The notes beneath the pieces were generated by a model. That model was not told the origin of the DNA. It worked only from the letters and a program-made list of their open reading frames with translations, and did not search any database. 64,000 bases of DNA, taken from Gavia stellata. Taxonomy: Eukaryota; Chordata; Aves; Gaviiformes; Gaviidae. This document shows, piece after piece, positions 1 to 13,599 of this stretch. Location of the stretch: assembly GCF_030936135.1 (NCBI RefSeq), contig NC_082595.1:23883930-23947929 (forward strand), in the 5' to 3' direction. How positions within the stretch are numbered: the stretch's first letter is position 1; each line of letters starts with the position of its first letter. Position numbers and translations under genes: made by a program.

Positions 1-3000
1 GCAAGGGATTCCCTGCACAGGAGTGGCAGCTATGGAGGAATGGCTGCAAAAGGGTGCTGTGATCATGTTCTGCATCTTCTCTTCATGTCCTTTTCCTTGC
101 ATAGTCACAGCATAGATATTCTCCTGACAGCTTTTCAATCATCCTCCAGTTCTTTTGGTTCTCATCCTGTAGCATGTGTCTTGTCTTCCAGTCTTTTAGT
201 CATGTTTGCCATCTCCTGGGAATGACTCATGAGATCAACAAGCATTTTTACATGGGCCATGCCCAGGCAGGGGTTACCAGAACAGAGAAACCACATAGTT
301 ACATGGCATAACGATGTTAGCCAACTGCCAGCATAGATAAAATGTTATTTTTCCCTTTTTTTTTTTTTTTCAGTTTTGGAATTTAATTTCTTTTTGCTCT
401 TGCCATTGTGGGGAGTGCCTGAAAATGGAAAGGCATTTTTCCAGTTAAATCTTCTGGCAAATGTCTTGTACCATTGTTATGTGCCCTAACTTAACACTCC
501 TTTGTCAGATGAGTTCTACTGGAGATGTTCTGATGATGATGATTAGATGACATTACCCTTATTTTTTTGTACATATCTAATGCAATTCACTGGTTTTGTC
601 ACAACACCTGGTGCATTTCAGGAGTGGCTTTTTTCCCACATATGGTTTACCGCTCTTGATATATTTTAGCATTCTGTGATTGCTGGGAAGAAGCCAATGG
701 GGAGGCACATCTCCATGGAAAGACCTCTCAACAAGTTGTTATGATAGAGTCTGATCCTCCATAAGTTTCTCCATGAGCTCTTTGGCATATGCCAACAATG
801 TTCAGAGAAAAGTGGGACATTCAGCCCAGGCTGTGCCAGAACAATGTGATTAGGCAGGCCAAGCCTAGTACAAGCTAAGGCCTTGTGGGATGGCAGAGGC
901 AGGAATAATTGCAGCTCAAGCTTGGATATACATCAGCATGACGTTTTTACATATTTTGCTTTCAACTCCTAACAAAGTGGTAAAATCCTTTCCAATTATT
1001 TTGAGAAAAAATATGGGTTAAATTGGAAAAAAATGGACAATATTAGTAAGTCTTTTTTTTCCCTACAGGAAAAAACAATCCACAGTTACTACTGTGTTCC
1101 TTTTTAGTTTCCTATAATGTTTCAGCAGTATCTCTTCTCCGTTCAGGTGTTCATATTATAACATAGATGAAGAAAACTAATTTTCCAAAATAAAATAAAA
1201 TAAGCATAGTGGAAAAAGGGATAAATAGACCCAGCTTGTTTCCACTATTCTGGAAGCCATTATAAGCAATGACAATAATTATGCCTCTGCTTAATGTTGC
1301 TGACACTTCCCTATTTTCTTCCTTCCTGTATTTTCCCTGCTTGGTATCTGCCTAAGACTGATTAAAAGAATAGGTGAAATGTTCAGCATTTTTGGGGAAA
1401 TCACTCATATGGGGAAAACAATACATTTCCCTCCAGTTTTAGGAAAACCAGAATATTTTACTTAAAATACGATAATTTAAAGTAAAATAATTCAAAAATT
1501 AATCCTGAGGAAGATACCAGCCTTTCTGAGGATGAGGTAAAGGGAAAATAAATGTCTTTTCCTTCATAGAAAATTCTTAAAACTAGTTTGTTAAATAGAG
1601 AAAAAAACTCCATGTTTTAGAGTTGGTAGTTTTCACTTGACAGTGATTTATCCTGGTGCCATTCCCCACTGAAATATAGTGAAAAGTGTCCCATTTTCAC
1701 ACTTTAGATTACTTGTATGCTTTTTAGAAACTCTTTAAAATTTGCCAGATAATTCTCCAAACACCTGTCTGTATCGAGTATGGTCTAGTCCCTCCCAGCA
1801 GGCTGAATATACTTGATCTCCACTAAATGGCTGAACAGCCTCCATCCCATGCCTAAAAATTAAGTAGGATCTTTCTCACCCTTCTCACGGAGTTTCCCAA
1901 ACACCTGTGATGTGTGACAGCAGTGTGGGTGCCTCCATACCTCCTCAGCAGGCAGCAGATCAATGCTGAAAGCAACCTGCTACTTGTAACACTAGTTCCA
2001 TGAACTCAAGCAACAAAGGCGTGTTCAATTACTGTGGCTCTGTAGATCCTAATTGTGCCGATTGCCTTTGCAGCAGCTCAGTTAGTTCCACATGAAAACG
2101 TTTGTCTTTTTCAGTGTTCAAGTTAGAATGTGATGTTTAAATCAGATTTTTTTTCCCCAAAGGCTTCCAATCATAGTCTTTTAATTCCACAGTAATGAAC
2201 TGGTTCCTGTTCATATTTTATCCTGTGTGCAGATCAGTTCTCATTCAGTTCTTAATGCATCCAGAAGCTATCTATTAGCTATGTGCATTAACTAAACTAC
2301 AGCTGACATACGTGGTCTGACAGCTGGCTGGTGACTGAATAGCCAATCTGTGCCTGTCCAAGAAAAGTAGATGTTGCTGTATCCAGTTCTGTTTTATAGC
2401 AAGGAAAAGGTGTGGTTTCATACTGAGTCAATACAGCAGGTCCACAGTCAGTCAGCCACTCACTTGATAGCAGTAAACAGTTAGATAAATTCAATGGGAA
2501 TGATGAGATTTATATTAAAAGAATCATGTGGAAACACGTATTTACAATTTTATATATCTTGAATTGCCTGCATATTTGTAAAAATACGTGCTACTTTGAT
2601 ATATAATACAGGAATTCAGAATTTTTACCTAAGAGAAACTAAAATTTGTCCTGAATTGTTCCTGGGTATGCACTAGTTTAAGTGCTCATTCTAGTTTTCG
2701 AAATTTAATTTTAGTTCATTTGAATTCATATTCCACTTGTTATTGCAATTAGACCTTTTTAGAGTTTTTATAAAGCTGTAAGTAGACATTTGCTAAGTTT
2801 TAAAAGTGTATAAGTTCTGTATGCTTGCCAATATGTAGAACTTCTAAGTTATGGGACTTAGCATATGGCTTAGTGCAGGCAAGGTTGCTTCTCTCCTGTC
2901 ACTGACACCAAGTGAAAATGTTCTCAGTTTGTTCTTTTTCTTTATGTAGTTCAGCACTTCAGCTATAGTTGTCCTCTAATTCTGCCAGAATCATGTTGAT

Positions 3001-4435
3001 CTTATTCTAATTCTCTTAATAAAAGCCATAAATTTTGATTTTAGCTCTAGTTAATGATAACAATACTTCTAAATTGAACAAACGTATGTGACTATTCAAG
3101 AGAATGGCAAACGCCACATTTCTGAAACAGAGCCTAAATTCAAGTACTCCCAAACAGCAAGTCCCTGTCTCCATCCATGGAGGAGGTACAACTTAAAGAA
3201 AATGTTGCCAGAATATCCCCAAGAAGAGGTCATGCCCCTTTCTCTTCCCCCAGCCCACACCAAGTCTCAGTGTGCTGTAGAGCTGTGTTGGTTTTGGACC
3301 AGGCTTGTAAGCTAACCGTGACGGAGCGTGCAGCTGATAGGGAGATGATGGAGGAAAGCCACAAATCCCACCACTGTGACCCAAGAGGAGGCTTGGGAGG
3401 AAGGGCCTCAGGCATTCAAGCTAAGCCAAGCCTCTGGGGATGGCTGTTGGTAACCCCGTTTACATGGGAGGAAATCTGCTTACAGGGAACAATGTGACTT
3501 TAAAGCTACTACTCCAGAGATGCAATTTTTGGTTCACATGCTTCCTCCCTCCTGTTCCTTTCCACTCAGCCCATCTTTGCTACAAGTCCTTGGGAGTTAG
3601 TGAAAGGAATTGGGCAGTGAACCTTACCCAGGGCTCTGCAGTGTGGTTGCAGGGAATATAGGATATCAGTGTGAGGTAAAAGGGCTCCTGCAACAGCTGG
3701 GGCAGTTTGTGGTTCTCAAATGGACAGTAGGATAGACAATGTCTCTGGACACTCTCATGAGACACACCAGGAGCACATTAAACAAAACAGCAATCTAAAC
3801 AGTCAGTGTAAGCTTGACACATCCCTTAGCTACAGCCAATCCTTTAGGTAGGCATGCTCAGCAGCTCCAGAAAGTGAGCAACCAGAAAGCAATCAAATGC
3901 TTGAAGTACCAAACATAGAGATTTCTACTTCCTGTACAATAGTCAGAGCAGCCTGGCAAAATGGAGGTAAACAGTATTACGGCCCCTCCATTACCACTAC
4001 TTGTACACCAGGCTTGCAAGCACACAAAAGGCAAATAGAAGAACAACCAAAGCTGCTTATAACATAAGAACAATGACAAACTATTCCTAAAAGAATACTG
4101 CCAGGGGTAAAATAAAAGAATTACATTTCAATAGCAGAGTCATAAAATCAGTGTGGCCCATGTTGTTTAAGGTTGTGCCAGGAATATGTCAGCCCCACAG
4201 ACTGTGAAGTCAGAAATGCTTCATCACTGGTACAGCTTGCTTTGTGCACCAAGGCACATGTACGGGCTGTGCCATGAAGCACTGCTGCTAATGACAAGGT
4301 CTTGCAGGGTTGGTGATGCACACTTCCTTCGTTTTAGTTCCTTGTGGTCTATTTTAAGCAAGTAGCTCATAGTATTGTAGTGTTCATGAAACTCGTAGTC
4401 CTGAACACACTAGCCTTCTTACAAGCCAGGGGATT
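1..4435. other. Upstream intergenic DNA, no gene seen
   Basis: AT-rich anonymous sequence. It holds short homopolymer runs (a T run near 357-372) and a small GAT repeat near 533-545. Open frames are short, overlap each other on both strands (for example 3088-3497) and show no recognisable domain. By human synteny this side should lead towards MEMO1, but no MEMO1 exon is recognisable. Confidence 0.6.
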
Positions 4436-4439
4436 GTGA

Positions 4440-4600
4440 CTTAATAGAGTGCTATAATTGCCATTTCACAAACCAGGGACTGAGGGAAAAAGTGATTGAA
4501 TAACTTGCTCAAAAATACCTGGGGAGTTTCTGGCAGATCTGAGAAGTAAACGTAGATCTCCCAAGTGCTGGGTAAAATATTGAACCATTCTTTCTCTTGC
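4440..4600 (+). repeat. MIR-like ancient SINE relic
   Basis: The order of segments follows the MIR 3' half: a 'ccatttcacaaaccaggg' start, a run of A/G, 'aacttgctcaaaaatacc', a 'ggcagatctgagaagtaaacg' analogue of the 'ggcagagctgggattcgaacc' block, then a 'tctcccaagtgctggg' end. It is strongly diverged, as expected for a pre-avian SINE. Assigned by pattern memory only. Confidence 0.5.
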
Positions 4601-6170
4601 TAAACTTCTATTGTCTGCTCAAGCATATACTTAGGACAACAACAAAGCCTGAAGAAACAATATGTGAAAATACACGTCCCCAGGGTCTCCTCTCAAATGG
4701 TACTGATTAAATCCAGCACAAAATGGTAGCCAATGACTAGTATAATATTCCCTTGAAATCTAAGAAAAGGCTATATCCAACCTTCCTCAAGTCAAGAGGT
4801 GTCTTTCCAAGTAATCTCAATGAATTTATGATGAATTTATGGGAGCAGGGAGGAGGCATGTAGTGAATAGAGATTAAGCACATGTTAAACAGATGCTATG
4901 CTGACTAAAATATGAAAACCACAGACATGTACATAAAAAAGCACCACAGTGTTTGGTGTTAGTTTACAGTTCAGACAACAGCCCTTTCAGCTACATCATG
5001 TCACCTGGTAACCCTGCACTGAGCACTTCATACCAGGTACTTCAAACATTCTGCTTGAATCCACAAACATGTCTAATCATATGTTCAGTATGCAGATGCT
5101 CTGCCTCCTCACCACACACCTTTCCTTCCTCACATTTACCCCTTGCAGATCTAGCAGCCACTGCTCTATCCTCAATCCATGACCAACCCTCTATGTGTCT
5201 CCCCTCCAGTTCCTGCTGGCACTTCAGATGCTGGACTGTAAATCTTTAGCTGTAATAGCAGAAATCTAATTGCTTTTCCCAGATTTTTGTATAAAGGTAA
5301 CAAAAGGGTCTGGGTACCTTTTATTATCCAGATGGCGTGTTACCCAGATTCTTACTGTAACTGCCAGACGCAACTGATTCTCATTCTGCAAGATAATTTT
5401 ATAATGGTCTATCCATTGCTTATTATATTGACAGAAGTGAAAGTAGAAATTGGCAAACTGATTTTTCCAGCCAGACTTTTAGAAGTCACAGCACAGCAAC
5501 ATGTGGTGTCCTGTTACTAGATCAAGGCCAAATAGTAAATGAGCCAAAATTAAAACAAACTGTGAGGATAACAAAATACACCAAGAAACAATCAGAGGTA
5601 TAATCAAGAATACCAGCTTCTAGCAGACCAAGACAAATGAAACTGTTTTTCCAGCTTCTACATTGCACAATCTTTACTGTCACCACTGCCCTATTTAAAT
5701 TAAACACATTCAATTATTTACAAGTAGGTATATAACCATAAACATGCAACAATCCACCTGATTACCTGATCACATGACCTTTCTTAAATAATCTAGTATC
5801 ATATTAACTTTACTGCTCCTGTAAGTTTAATTGAACCATTCAATGCAGTATGTGAAAAGCTGAACTCTGGAGGCTGGGCTGGAAACTGTATGTGTTGGTA
5901 GTTGCGCTGGTGGCATTGTGCCTCTGTTTACTTTCTCTGGTTTCTGCTGGAGAAACTCATCCATGCTCCATATGACAGGTGGAGGTGGCTGGGTATTGTT
6001 AGCATGTCACGCTATTCTGGAGAGCACTATATTTCTAGGCTGTATCCTGACTTCTTGAATGGCCAAAGAAGTGAACAATGTTTCTGGTATGAGCAATACA
6101 GCTTCATAAGCTCATGCTTACAATCAGAACAGAAGTGGATTTAATAGATCCAGCAATGGCTTCTTCTTGC
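4601..6170. other. Intergenic DNA, nothing recognised
   Basis: Only short overlapping open frames (for example 4953-5249 plus strand), without a recognisable domain, splice context or CpG island. No repeat identified with confidence. Confidence 0.5.
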
Positions 6171-6174
6171 TTCT

Positions 6175-6640
6175 CATAGACTTACTCATTTCAAGGCCAG
6201 AAAGAACCTAATTCACCTTATCTGAGTACCTAACAGAGGCCACTTTATTTTATCCAACTACTCAGGTATTGAACTCAGTAATTTTACTCACCAGAAGTAT
6301 ACCTTCTGGAAATGCAGCCAGCCTTACTTGGAAAGCATTAAGCAATGGAGAATCAGCTGCTTCTCTTTGTAAGTTTATTTTATGATAGTCACCTCCAGCT
6401 TTAAAAATATACAACTTTTTTATTGAAGTTGGCTGGTTTTTAATTTCAGATACTGTTTTTTGTTACACATTTTTCTGATAAGCTAAAGAGTCACTTAGCA
6501 CCAAGTATTTTACCTCTATGAAGGTGCTTTCACATGTATAAAGTCACCTCTCAATCACAGAAAACAAGTAATCTTAAAATACTGCTGTATGATTTTTTTC
6601 AGTCCTAGAGTAATTTTATAGCTCATTTCAGCACTTTTGA
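6175..6640 (-). repeat. Ancient CR1/L3-like LINE 3' end
   Basis: Read on the plus strand this follows the reverse complement of an old amniote CR1/L3-type LINE tail: 'tcaaggccagaaagaacc' near 6192, a 'ggagaatcagctgcttc' stretch near 6348, 'gataagctaaagagtc' near 6477, and 'tatgaaggtgctttcac' followed by 'aagtcacctctcaatc' near 6518-6557. The same segments in the same order occur at 19,295-19,720. Far more diverged than the avian CR1 copies in this window; no open frame. Confidence 0.6.
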
Positions 6641-7795
6641 AACATTCCTTATAATAATGTCAATGGTAGATTTGGAAACAGAATTCCCCTTGTAAGTTGC
6701 ACCATACCATATGGACTTAGAAGTACCCAAAGTAACTTGAAGGAGGTTGGAAAGAGTTGAGAAGGTGAAAACAGAACTCTGGTCTGTTTTCATGTGAGAT
6801 CAGGAAACAAAGGTCCTCATCTTACAAGGCATCCCATTAGGTCTCACCAAGAGAAAGCAAATTTATTTGAAACAGTTGTTTACATTTGTTTTAGAGAAAT
6901 ATGCGAGGTGCTGATCTTACATAGTTTGTGAAGAACAAACTTGCAAAAGATGGTAAGCCAAAAATGAGCAAGGAGCTATCCAGCCAGGTAGGAGGGAGGA
7001 TATCCAGGCTCCAAGAGTCAGCTTAACAGATGGGGTCTCAGTGGCTCTGCAGAAGTTGAGGCTGGAATGACAGACACCCATAATTACTCTTTTTGCTCAG
7101 ATATATGGTTCAAGGAGAAATTCCCCTTTCACTATTTGCACTCTGCTGATTTGACTTACTAAATTGTCAATTGTCCTGCCTTTTTAAAAATGTGACAAAC
7201 AATAACATGTTGATTTTGTGACTATCAAAATTGTTTTAGAAACTGTTAATGGCTTCAGACTGGTGTAGAGGAATCTAGTCTTTCATCAAAAATAAACACA
7301 TTCTGGCAACCTTTGGCTGCATCTACTCTGCTGAATTGGACGATGCCATGAATGGCATTAGAGGGCAACTATTAAATTGCTAGTATGATCCTTGGCACAG
7401 TTTTGGCCTAAACCAAATAACTCTCAGCTGGGATTATAATGTATGCTTTGGCAGTTAGTGTTGGCAAGGGTCTGTTCACTGCAGACAGCCTGCATGCAAA
7501 ATAGGTCCAGGAGTCTGCAGATTGCCTGGAGTATGATCACTGAAAGATATGACCTGTTCCATTCCTCTCCTTAATTTTACTGCAACTTTTACTTTAATTG
7601 AAGTTTGTCATAATGCTCTAAATGTTAGGATATTAAGAGATTACATGAAGATGTTAGCTTCCCTCAAGTCTTGTAATTGTGGCAGAGAATCCGTCCAGTT
7701 ACTGAAATAAATGTGTTCGCAACATTCAAATAGTAAACGGTTCACTTTGTAATTTCCCTACCTCAGTTTAAAAGAAATTGCCACAGAATTTAACA
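6641..7795. other. Intergenic DNA, nothing recognised
   Basis: AT-rich sequence with no open frame of note, no recognised repeat and no promoter-like composition. Confidence 0.5.
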
Positions 7796-8438
7796 GTATC
7801 ACAGAACAACTGAGGTTGAAAGGGACCTCAGGGTCCAACAAAGGGTTGAAAGGGATGTCATATGGTCCAACCCCCTTGCTCAAGTATGGTTACCTAGAGC
7901 AGGCTGCCCACGACTATGTCCAGATGGCTTTTGAATATCATCTCCAAGGATAGATATCTCCACAACCTTTCTGGGAAACCTTTGTCAGTGCCTGGTCACC
8001 GTCACAGTGAAAAAGTGTTTCTTGATGTTCAGATGTAGCCTCCTATGTTTGTGCCCACTGCCTCTGGTACTGTCACGGGGCACCACGGGGAAGTACCTGG
8101 CTGCATCTTCTTTACATCCTCCCTTCAGATATTATATGCATTGATGAGATCTCCTCTGAGCCTTCTCTTCTCCATGCTGAACAGTCCCAGCTCTTTTGGC
8201 CTTTCCTCATAGAACAGATGCTCCAGTCCCTTAATCATCTTAGTGTCCCTTTGCTGGACTTTCTTCAGTAACTCCATCTCTCTATGACACTGGGGAGCCC
8301 AGACCTGGACACAGCACTCCAGACATGGCCTCACCAGTGCTGAGCAGAGGGGAAGGATCACCTCCCTCCACTTGCTGGCAACAGTCCCCCTAATGCAGCC
8401 TGGGATACCATCAGCCTTCTTTGCTGCAAGGGCCCAGT
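7796..8438 (-). mobile_element. CR1 LINE, 5'-truncated fragment
   Basis: Minus-strand CR1 retaining the end of ORF2 and the 3' UTR. The translated tail (8125-8430 region) has the CR1 signatures [13 protein letters not shown], a [15 protein letters not shown] stretch and [14 protein letters not shown], which follow the reverse transcriptase core. The plus strand begins with the reverse-complemented CR1 tail ('cacagaac...gttgaaagggacctc'). The 5' side stops near 8438, where CR1 similarity gives way to unrelated sequence. Near the tail a 30-bp segment is partly doubled (7814-7843 and 7844-7873, both starting GGTTGAAAGGGA). Non-functional. Confidence 0.9.
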
Positions 8439-11400
8439 TTAGAGCTGACTTGCCATAAAAGCAGAACGCTAATACTGCTATGCTATCACAGTTCTGAGAG
8501 TTCAAGATACTACATAATACAAACAGATGAACATATAGAGACATTAATGACAATGGTCTTGTGCATCACACTGAATTACCCCCAGCAGCCCATTCTGTCT
8601 TTCTGTGAGTAAGGGCTTGGGCTACCCTGGTTTGTCGCAGGCTACCTACGGTTTTCTATCATCTGAGGGTTGCTGCAGTTCACACTCCACCTGTGGAGTC
8701 TCCTTAGATATGGAGACTTTCAGAAGGTAATTTGGATACTGGAGTGGCTCAGAGAAGCCAAAGTGGGACTGCTGCCTCAGTGCAGAGCAAACAGGCAGAA
8801 TGAAACAGCACAGCCAGCTAGGAAGGTGGGTGCTTGCTGGTGAGAAAACTTTCCATGCCTCCCAGTTACACAAAACAATTGCTAGATGTTTAGCAAACCA
8901 CAGACCTAAAGTATTCATCAAATTTCCTGTTTCTGAAGTTTCTAACCATCATAAGAGCTCAGAACCCAAAACCTCTCTAATTTACATGGTTGGAAACAGA
9001 CCCTACATAGGCAACTGAGGCATAAATAAGTATCTGCAGGACCTGGGGACTCAGAATTTACTACCCAGCCAACTCTATATATGGATGCCAGCCCTGTTCT
9101 GTCAAGGTCCTGTCCCCTTCCTGGACTCTCCATTTCCATGGAGGAGAAACCCAGTTGTATCTCCTGGAAGCTGTGGCACACTCCAGGCAGGTCCCTGATT
9201 TTAACAGGGAAGGGTGTAGGACCTCCAGGGAAGGCATCTGCCCTGCAATCCAGCATAGCTGGAGTTTCCATAGGGTGCATGCACTGCTGGCTCAGACCAC
9301 CCACACCACTGAGTCAAGGCTGGGCAGGCAACAAGTGGTACAGTGGCACAGTGGCAACCCCTGCTGCTGGGATCCAGGCAGGGAAACACAGCAGCATAGG
9401 GGCTGCTCTACCTCATTTGTTACTTCCATACATGGCAGGTAGGGGGAAAAAATACCAAGAATCATTAACGATGCCTGGCATTCCCCACTGTTAGGCCCCA
9501 TCTTACTTTGTTTATAAATTTGCCAGCTCTAACCACACAGTCTGCAGTTTTCCAAGTCTGGTGCCTCTCAAAGTTTTTGGAAAAGGTCAGCCACAATTCA
9601 ACTGTTTCTGAAAAGAAAGTAACTAAGCACGTTAAAAAAATAGTGACATTTCCTTTGAGCTGCTCTAGCACCCCCAAGCTTTGGAGCATTCACATGAAAT
9701 TTGTCAGGAGGTGGCCTTCACAGCTGGGACATCCCAAGCAAGAAGTCTTTGAAAATATGTGGTTTACTCTGTTTAGAGTTTATAGCTAATTTCCCAGGAG
9801 AGACTGTCTGCAACAACAATGTCCCAGCTTCTGGTGAGCACAGAAACTGCAGTTCTGTGCTGTGTGGACTCAGTGCTTTACACCAGCCACCAGATGAGGA
9901 AGATTCTCCTGTGCTCCTCAAGCTCCCCCTGCTTTTCATTCTGTGATTCTCTGGCTCAGCTTCAATGAGCCAGACAGTTAACCTGAGCGTGTTTCCTCAT
10001 CTTCTTGTAACATTCAGCGGCTAGGATGTCTTAGTGCTAACAAACTGGAATAGGTGGGGCAGTGTGGGCGTAAAGGTATCTTCCTTCTCTGCGGAAAGAA
10101 CTGTGTTCTCAGGGATCAGAATACGAAAACCAGATAACACAGCAAGAATGTCACTAGGTACAATAAGATGAATTAAAGGAGAGAACTGGAGTTCAGATTT
10201 TGATCTTGTGGCTGATTTATATAGATGCTGTTCAAGAAACTCTGAAGTAAAAGGAAAACCAGTCTTAAAATATTGTCTCCCTATTGTTTGTGGGCTTTTG
10301 TTTGTCACAGTTTTTATATTCATCCCAGTAACGATGCGAACACACTATTAAAAATAACTTGCTGCAAAACTCTCTGTGCACTAGGTTAAAGTTAATCTTG
10401 CAAGACATTTGTTCCTCCTTCTTCACACACTGGAGTAAGCTGCTCTGCTTTACTCAAAACCTGTTCTCACACTTCCACCAGTGTTAGGAGTACAAACAAT
10501 GGCAGCAGCTTATTTATTAAATTTCACAAGTCAAGTTAATACACACTCCTGCAGTTCTAATTGCTTTTCTGCAGCTGCTTGCACAAGTCACAGAACAGGG
10601 CTTTAGAAAATGTAAATGTAAAATGTAGTTTTACTAACCACATGTTGTTTGGTTCCTACTCTTTCTATGCACCAACATCTTCGACTGAAGGAAAATGAAA
10701 AGAATTTTCTCTTTTTTAAATGTTTTAACTTTCATCTGCTGGATCTAACATGTGATACAAAGTGTCAGTCATGCAGCTTCTTATGTCAGTAGATGACAAT
10801 TCCTGCTAAGTAGTAAAAGACTACTTGTAACTGGGAGGGAAATGTCTATATTGGATTATTAACTCTGTGCTCTTGCGGCATTAAAAATTATATAAGGATA
10901 GCACAATAGGAAATGAACCATGAGGAAATGAACAGTTTCTTATTCAACACAGGATACATATGATGAAAAACAAAGTGTCAACAGCAGCTGATGGCTCCCA
11001 ATGTTTCTTAAATTCAGTCTAGCTACATTCATGTCAGCACTGGAAAGACATTTGTTCAAAATTGCACCAGTGCACATATAACTTCTGGGAGATCTAAGGA
11101 ACTACCTTACACAACTGTTCGTCTTATTGAGCATTCTCATTCAGGACTTAATCCTGCAGCCCTTCCTAAAGATTACGTATGTGCAACTGCAAGGACTGTA
11201 TACCTAATGGTACTCTCTACGCCCAAGCTCCAGGTCCTTTTGGTAAAAGTGACAGACCACTTCTTACTTCGACTGCACTCTGATTCTGGCTTACAGGAGT
11301 TCTCTCAGGTAGGAAACTTCTCTGGACCGCAGGAAGGCAATCAAATCAAAACAAATCATTCTGTTCTCACCCAGAGCTACCGGGGCAGGGACATACACCA

Positions 11401-13379
11401 TGGAATCAGAGGAGGTACAGGCATGTCAGAAGGCAGCAGGCTGTGCTTTGGGAATGCAGCACTCCAGCCATTCTGGGATTCTGCAGTGGGCCATACCAAT
11501 TCTTGGCTACCTCCTAAACACAGGGAAGATACCTGCAGTAGTACAAAACCACCTTGACTTCCATCTATAATTTTCTTCTGAAAAGCCTCTTAAATCCACA
11601 GACCTCTAGATTTATAAATGACCCATATTTTTTCTCCAGATGATTCCTGTTTATAAATGTATACCTCTGGCATACCTCATTTTGTACCTCCTGTACATTT
11701 TATACAATTCAATTCTTCAGAAGAGTTGGATTTTTCTCTTTCAAAGATAAAATAAGCCAAGAGTTCTGAAGTTTTATCAGATATGCAAACAGGGCTTAGA
11801 CTGTATGTTTTTCCCCTCTCCCTTCAAATTCAGCAGGCCTGCAAACACTTTACTGTTGAAGTATTTTTTTCCAACAAATACTCCCACTGAATTATTTACT
11901 GTTGAGACATAAAAAAGTATTCATAATATCTGTAATTTACTGGAGGAGAAAGAGTCTGAATTAAACGGTTTGTGTTTTGTAGCTTGATTGTGCTGGCTCA
12001 AGATAATTTCAGGGCGAGATTCATTACTGCTTGGTGCTCCTCTGGGCCGGTAAAATGAACATCCACATATGCACCTGTGGGAAAAATAAAGTTTGGTTTA
12101 AAATAAAGTTTTGGTGATCCTATACAAACCACACTCTTTCAGCACTGCACCTTGCTGCCTTCTCAAAACCCACTGATGTATACAAAGAATGCTTCTGCAG
12201 CACTGCTTTCACCTTTCTCATCGCATTCCCTGATGTGGCATTTGGGCAAGAAGAAGGAATTCTCAGGGGACGATTTGTCCAGTGGTTGAATGTGATGAAT
12301 AATCATACAGTCTTTGTTTCCAACAATGAACATAAATGCTGTGGTACTTAACTTAGAGGAGTGTCTATTCACAAAAATTACTTCAGAGCTCTAACTCTGA
12401 AACAAGAGTACGAGTGGGATTCAGTTCTCCCGACACATTTGCCTAGACATCTTTTAGAACCAACGGAGACAAACAGGCTTTTCTACATTATGATTCATTT
12501 ATCTGTTTTATTACCTCTTTGGATGAGATGAATCTTACCTTAAAAGTGCCTCCTTCTCTCCATGGACTGGAAATGGTTTCTGTGTGACTAGCTCACTTTT
12601 TAAACATTAGAAGAATTCCCACCCCATTTGTCTTCCCCTGTAAACGAGTGGAACTAGGCCCCTTCAGCTTGAATCCAACCAACCAGCATGATGAGCAGGG
12701 TTACTATCTGAAGTTACCAGTACTGTGTTTGCAATCACAGCACCCTCTAGTACTTATGCTGTGCCGCCTTTATAGTTTTAGTTTGAATCCTAAGAATACT
12801 TTTGAAGGGATTCCCACAATCATCCCCAACTAACTACTGAGCTTTGATTTGCTTCATGAAACAGGCACCTTCCTCCACTGATGGTTCACAGCCAGGAACC
12901 ATTTCTCAAACACAGATGCCTATACCACTACGCCACTAGCCTCCCATCACCTATGTTGTTTTATGGCTAGGATACGTGGCACAGTTCTGGTCCAGACCAG
13001 CTAGCTCTACTTTACAGGCAGCTGGGAGACGCCATGCGCCAGAGGCTGTCTCCAGCAGGCAGCTTGGAGGCAGACAGGCATCTTCTGTGGGATAAGAGTG
13101 CTCTGGCACGTGGCTGACAGCCATAATATGCCATACATCTCCAAGGCCAGCAAAGCCTTGACCTGTTTTACTTACTGCAACGAACGTGACCTTTGTGACT
13201 ACAACACTCTACAAGGATAAGGGAGAAATTGTCCATGGCTGAAAGAGCTCCACTCCTCTGTTTTATGTAACTGCCCCATAGAATAGCCAACATAACAAAC
13301 CAAGTGCCTCCTGGACTACAGGATAGTCTGTAGCCTGGTGGTTTGTTCAGTCTCTGCAGAAAGAGAATCCACTTAAACA
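8439..13379. other. Intergenic DNA, no supported gene
   Basis: Mostly AT-rich. The stretch 9040-9500 is less AT-rich and has open frames on both strands (137 codons at 9081-9494 plus, 120 at 8942-9304 minus), but they overlap antisense to each other, lack any recognised domain and have no CpG island or clear splice structure. A 116-codon plus frame at 11,207-11,557 is likewise unsupported. No repeat identified with confidence. Confidence 0.5.
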
Positions 13380-13440
13380 GAGGAGGCAATTTAACCCAAG
13401 TCTCCTACATCCTAGATTAGCACATTCACCACTCAGACCT
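13380..13440 (+). repeat. Possible MIR-like SINE 3' relic
   Basis: Short stretch resembling the MIR segment with 'aacccaggtctcctgactcc...ccactac': here 'aacccaagtctcctacatcc' followed by 'cattcaccactcagacc'. Too short and diverged to be sure. Confidence 0.35.
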
Positions 13441-13599
13441 TGAATGAAAAACAGTTACCACCTCTGCTCCACAAGAGCATTTTGTGTGGTGTCCAATCCT
13501 TTGCAGAGTTGGATCCAACTGCTTTCTTAGTGAAGCTGCAAAATGACACAGATGCAACTGTAATTCATGGCCTTGAGGTGATATGCTGTAATGGCTAGT

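Noticed and set aside
8942..9494. Opposing frames of 137 and 120 codons near 9.1-9.5 kb
   Set aside because: They overlap antisense, have no recognised domain and no clear promoter or splice structure.
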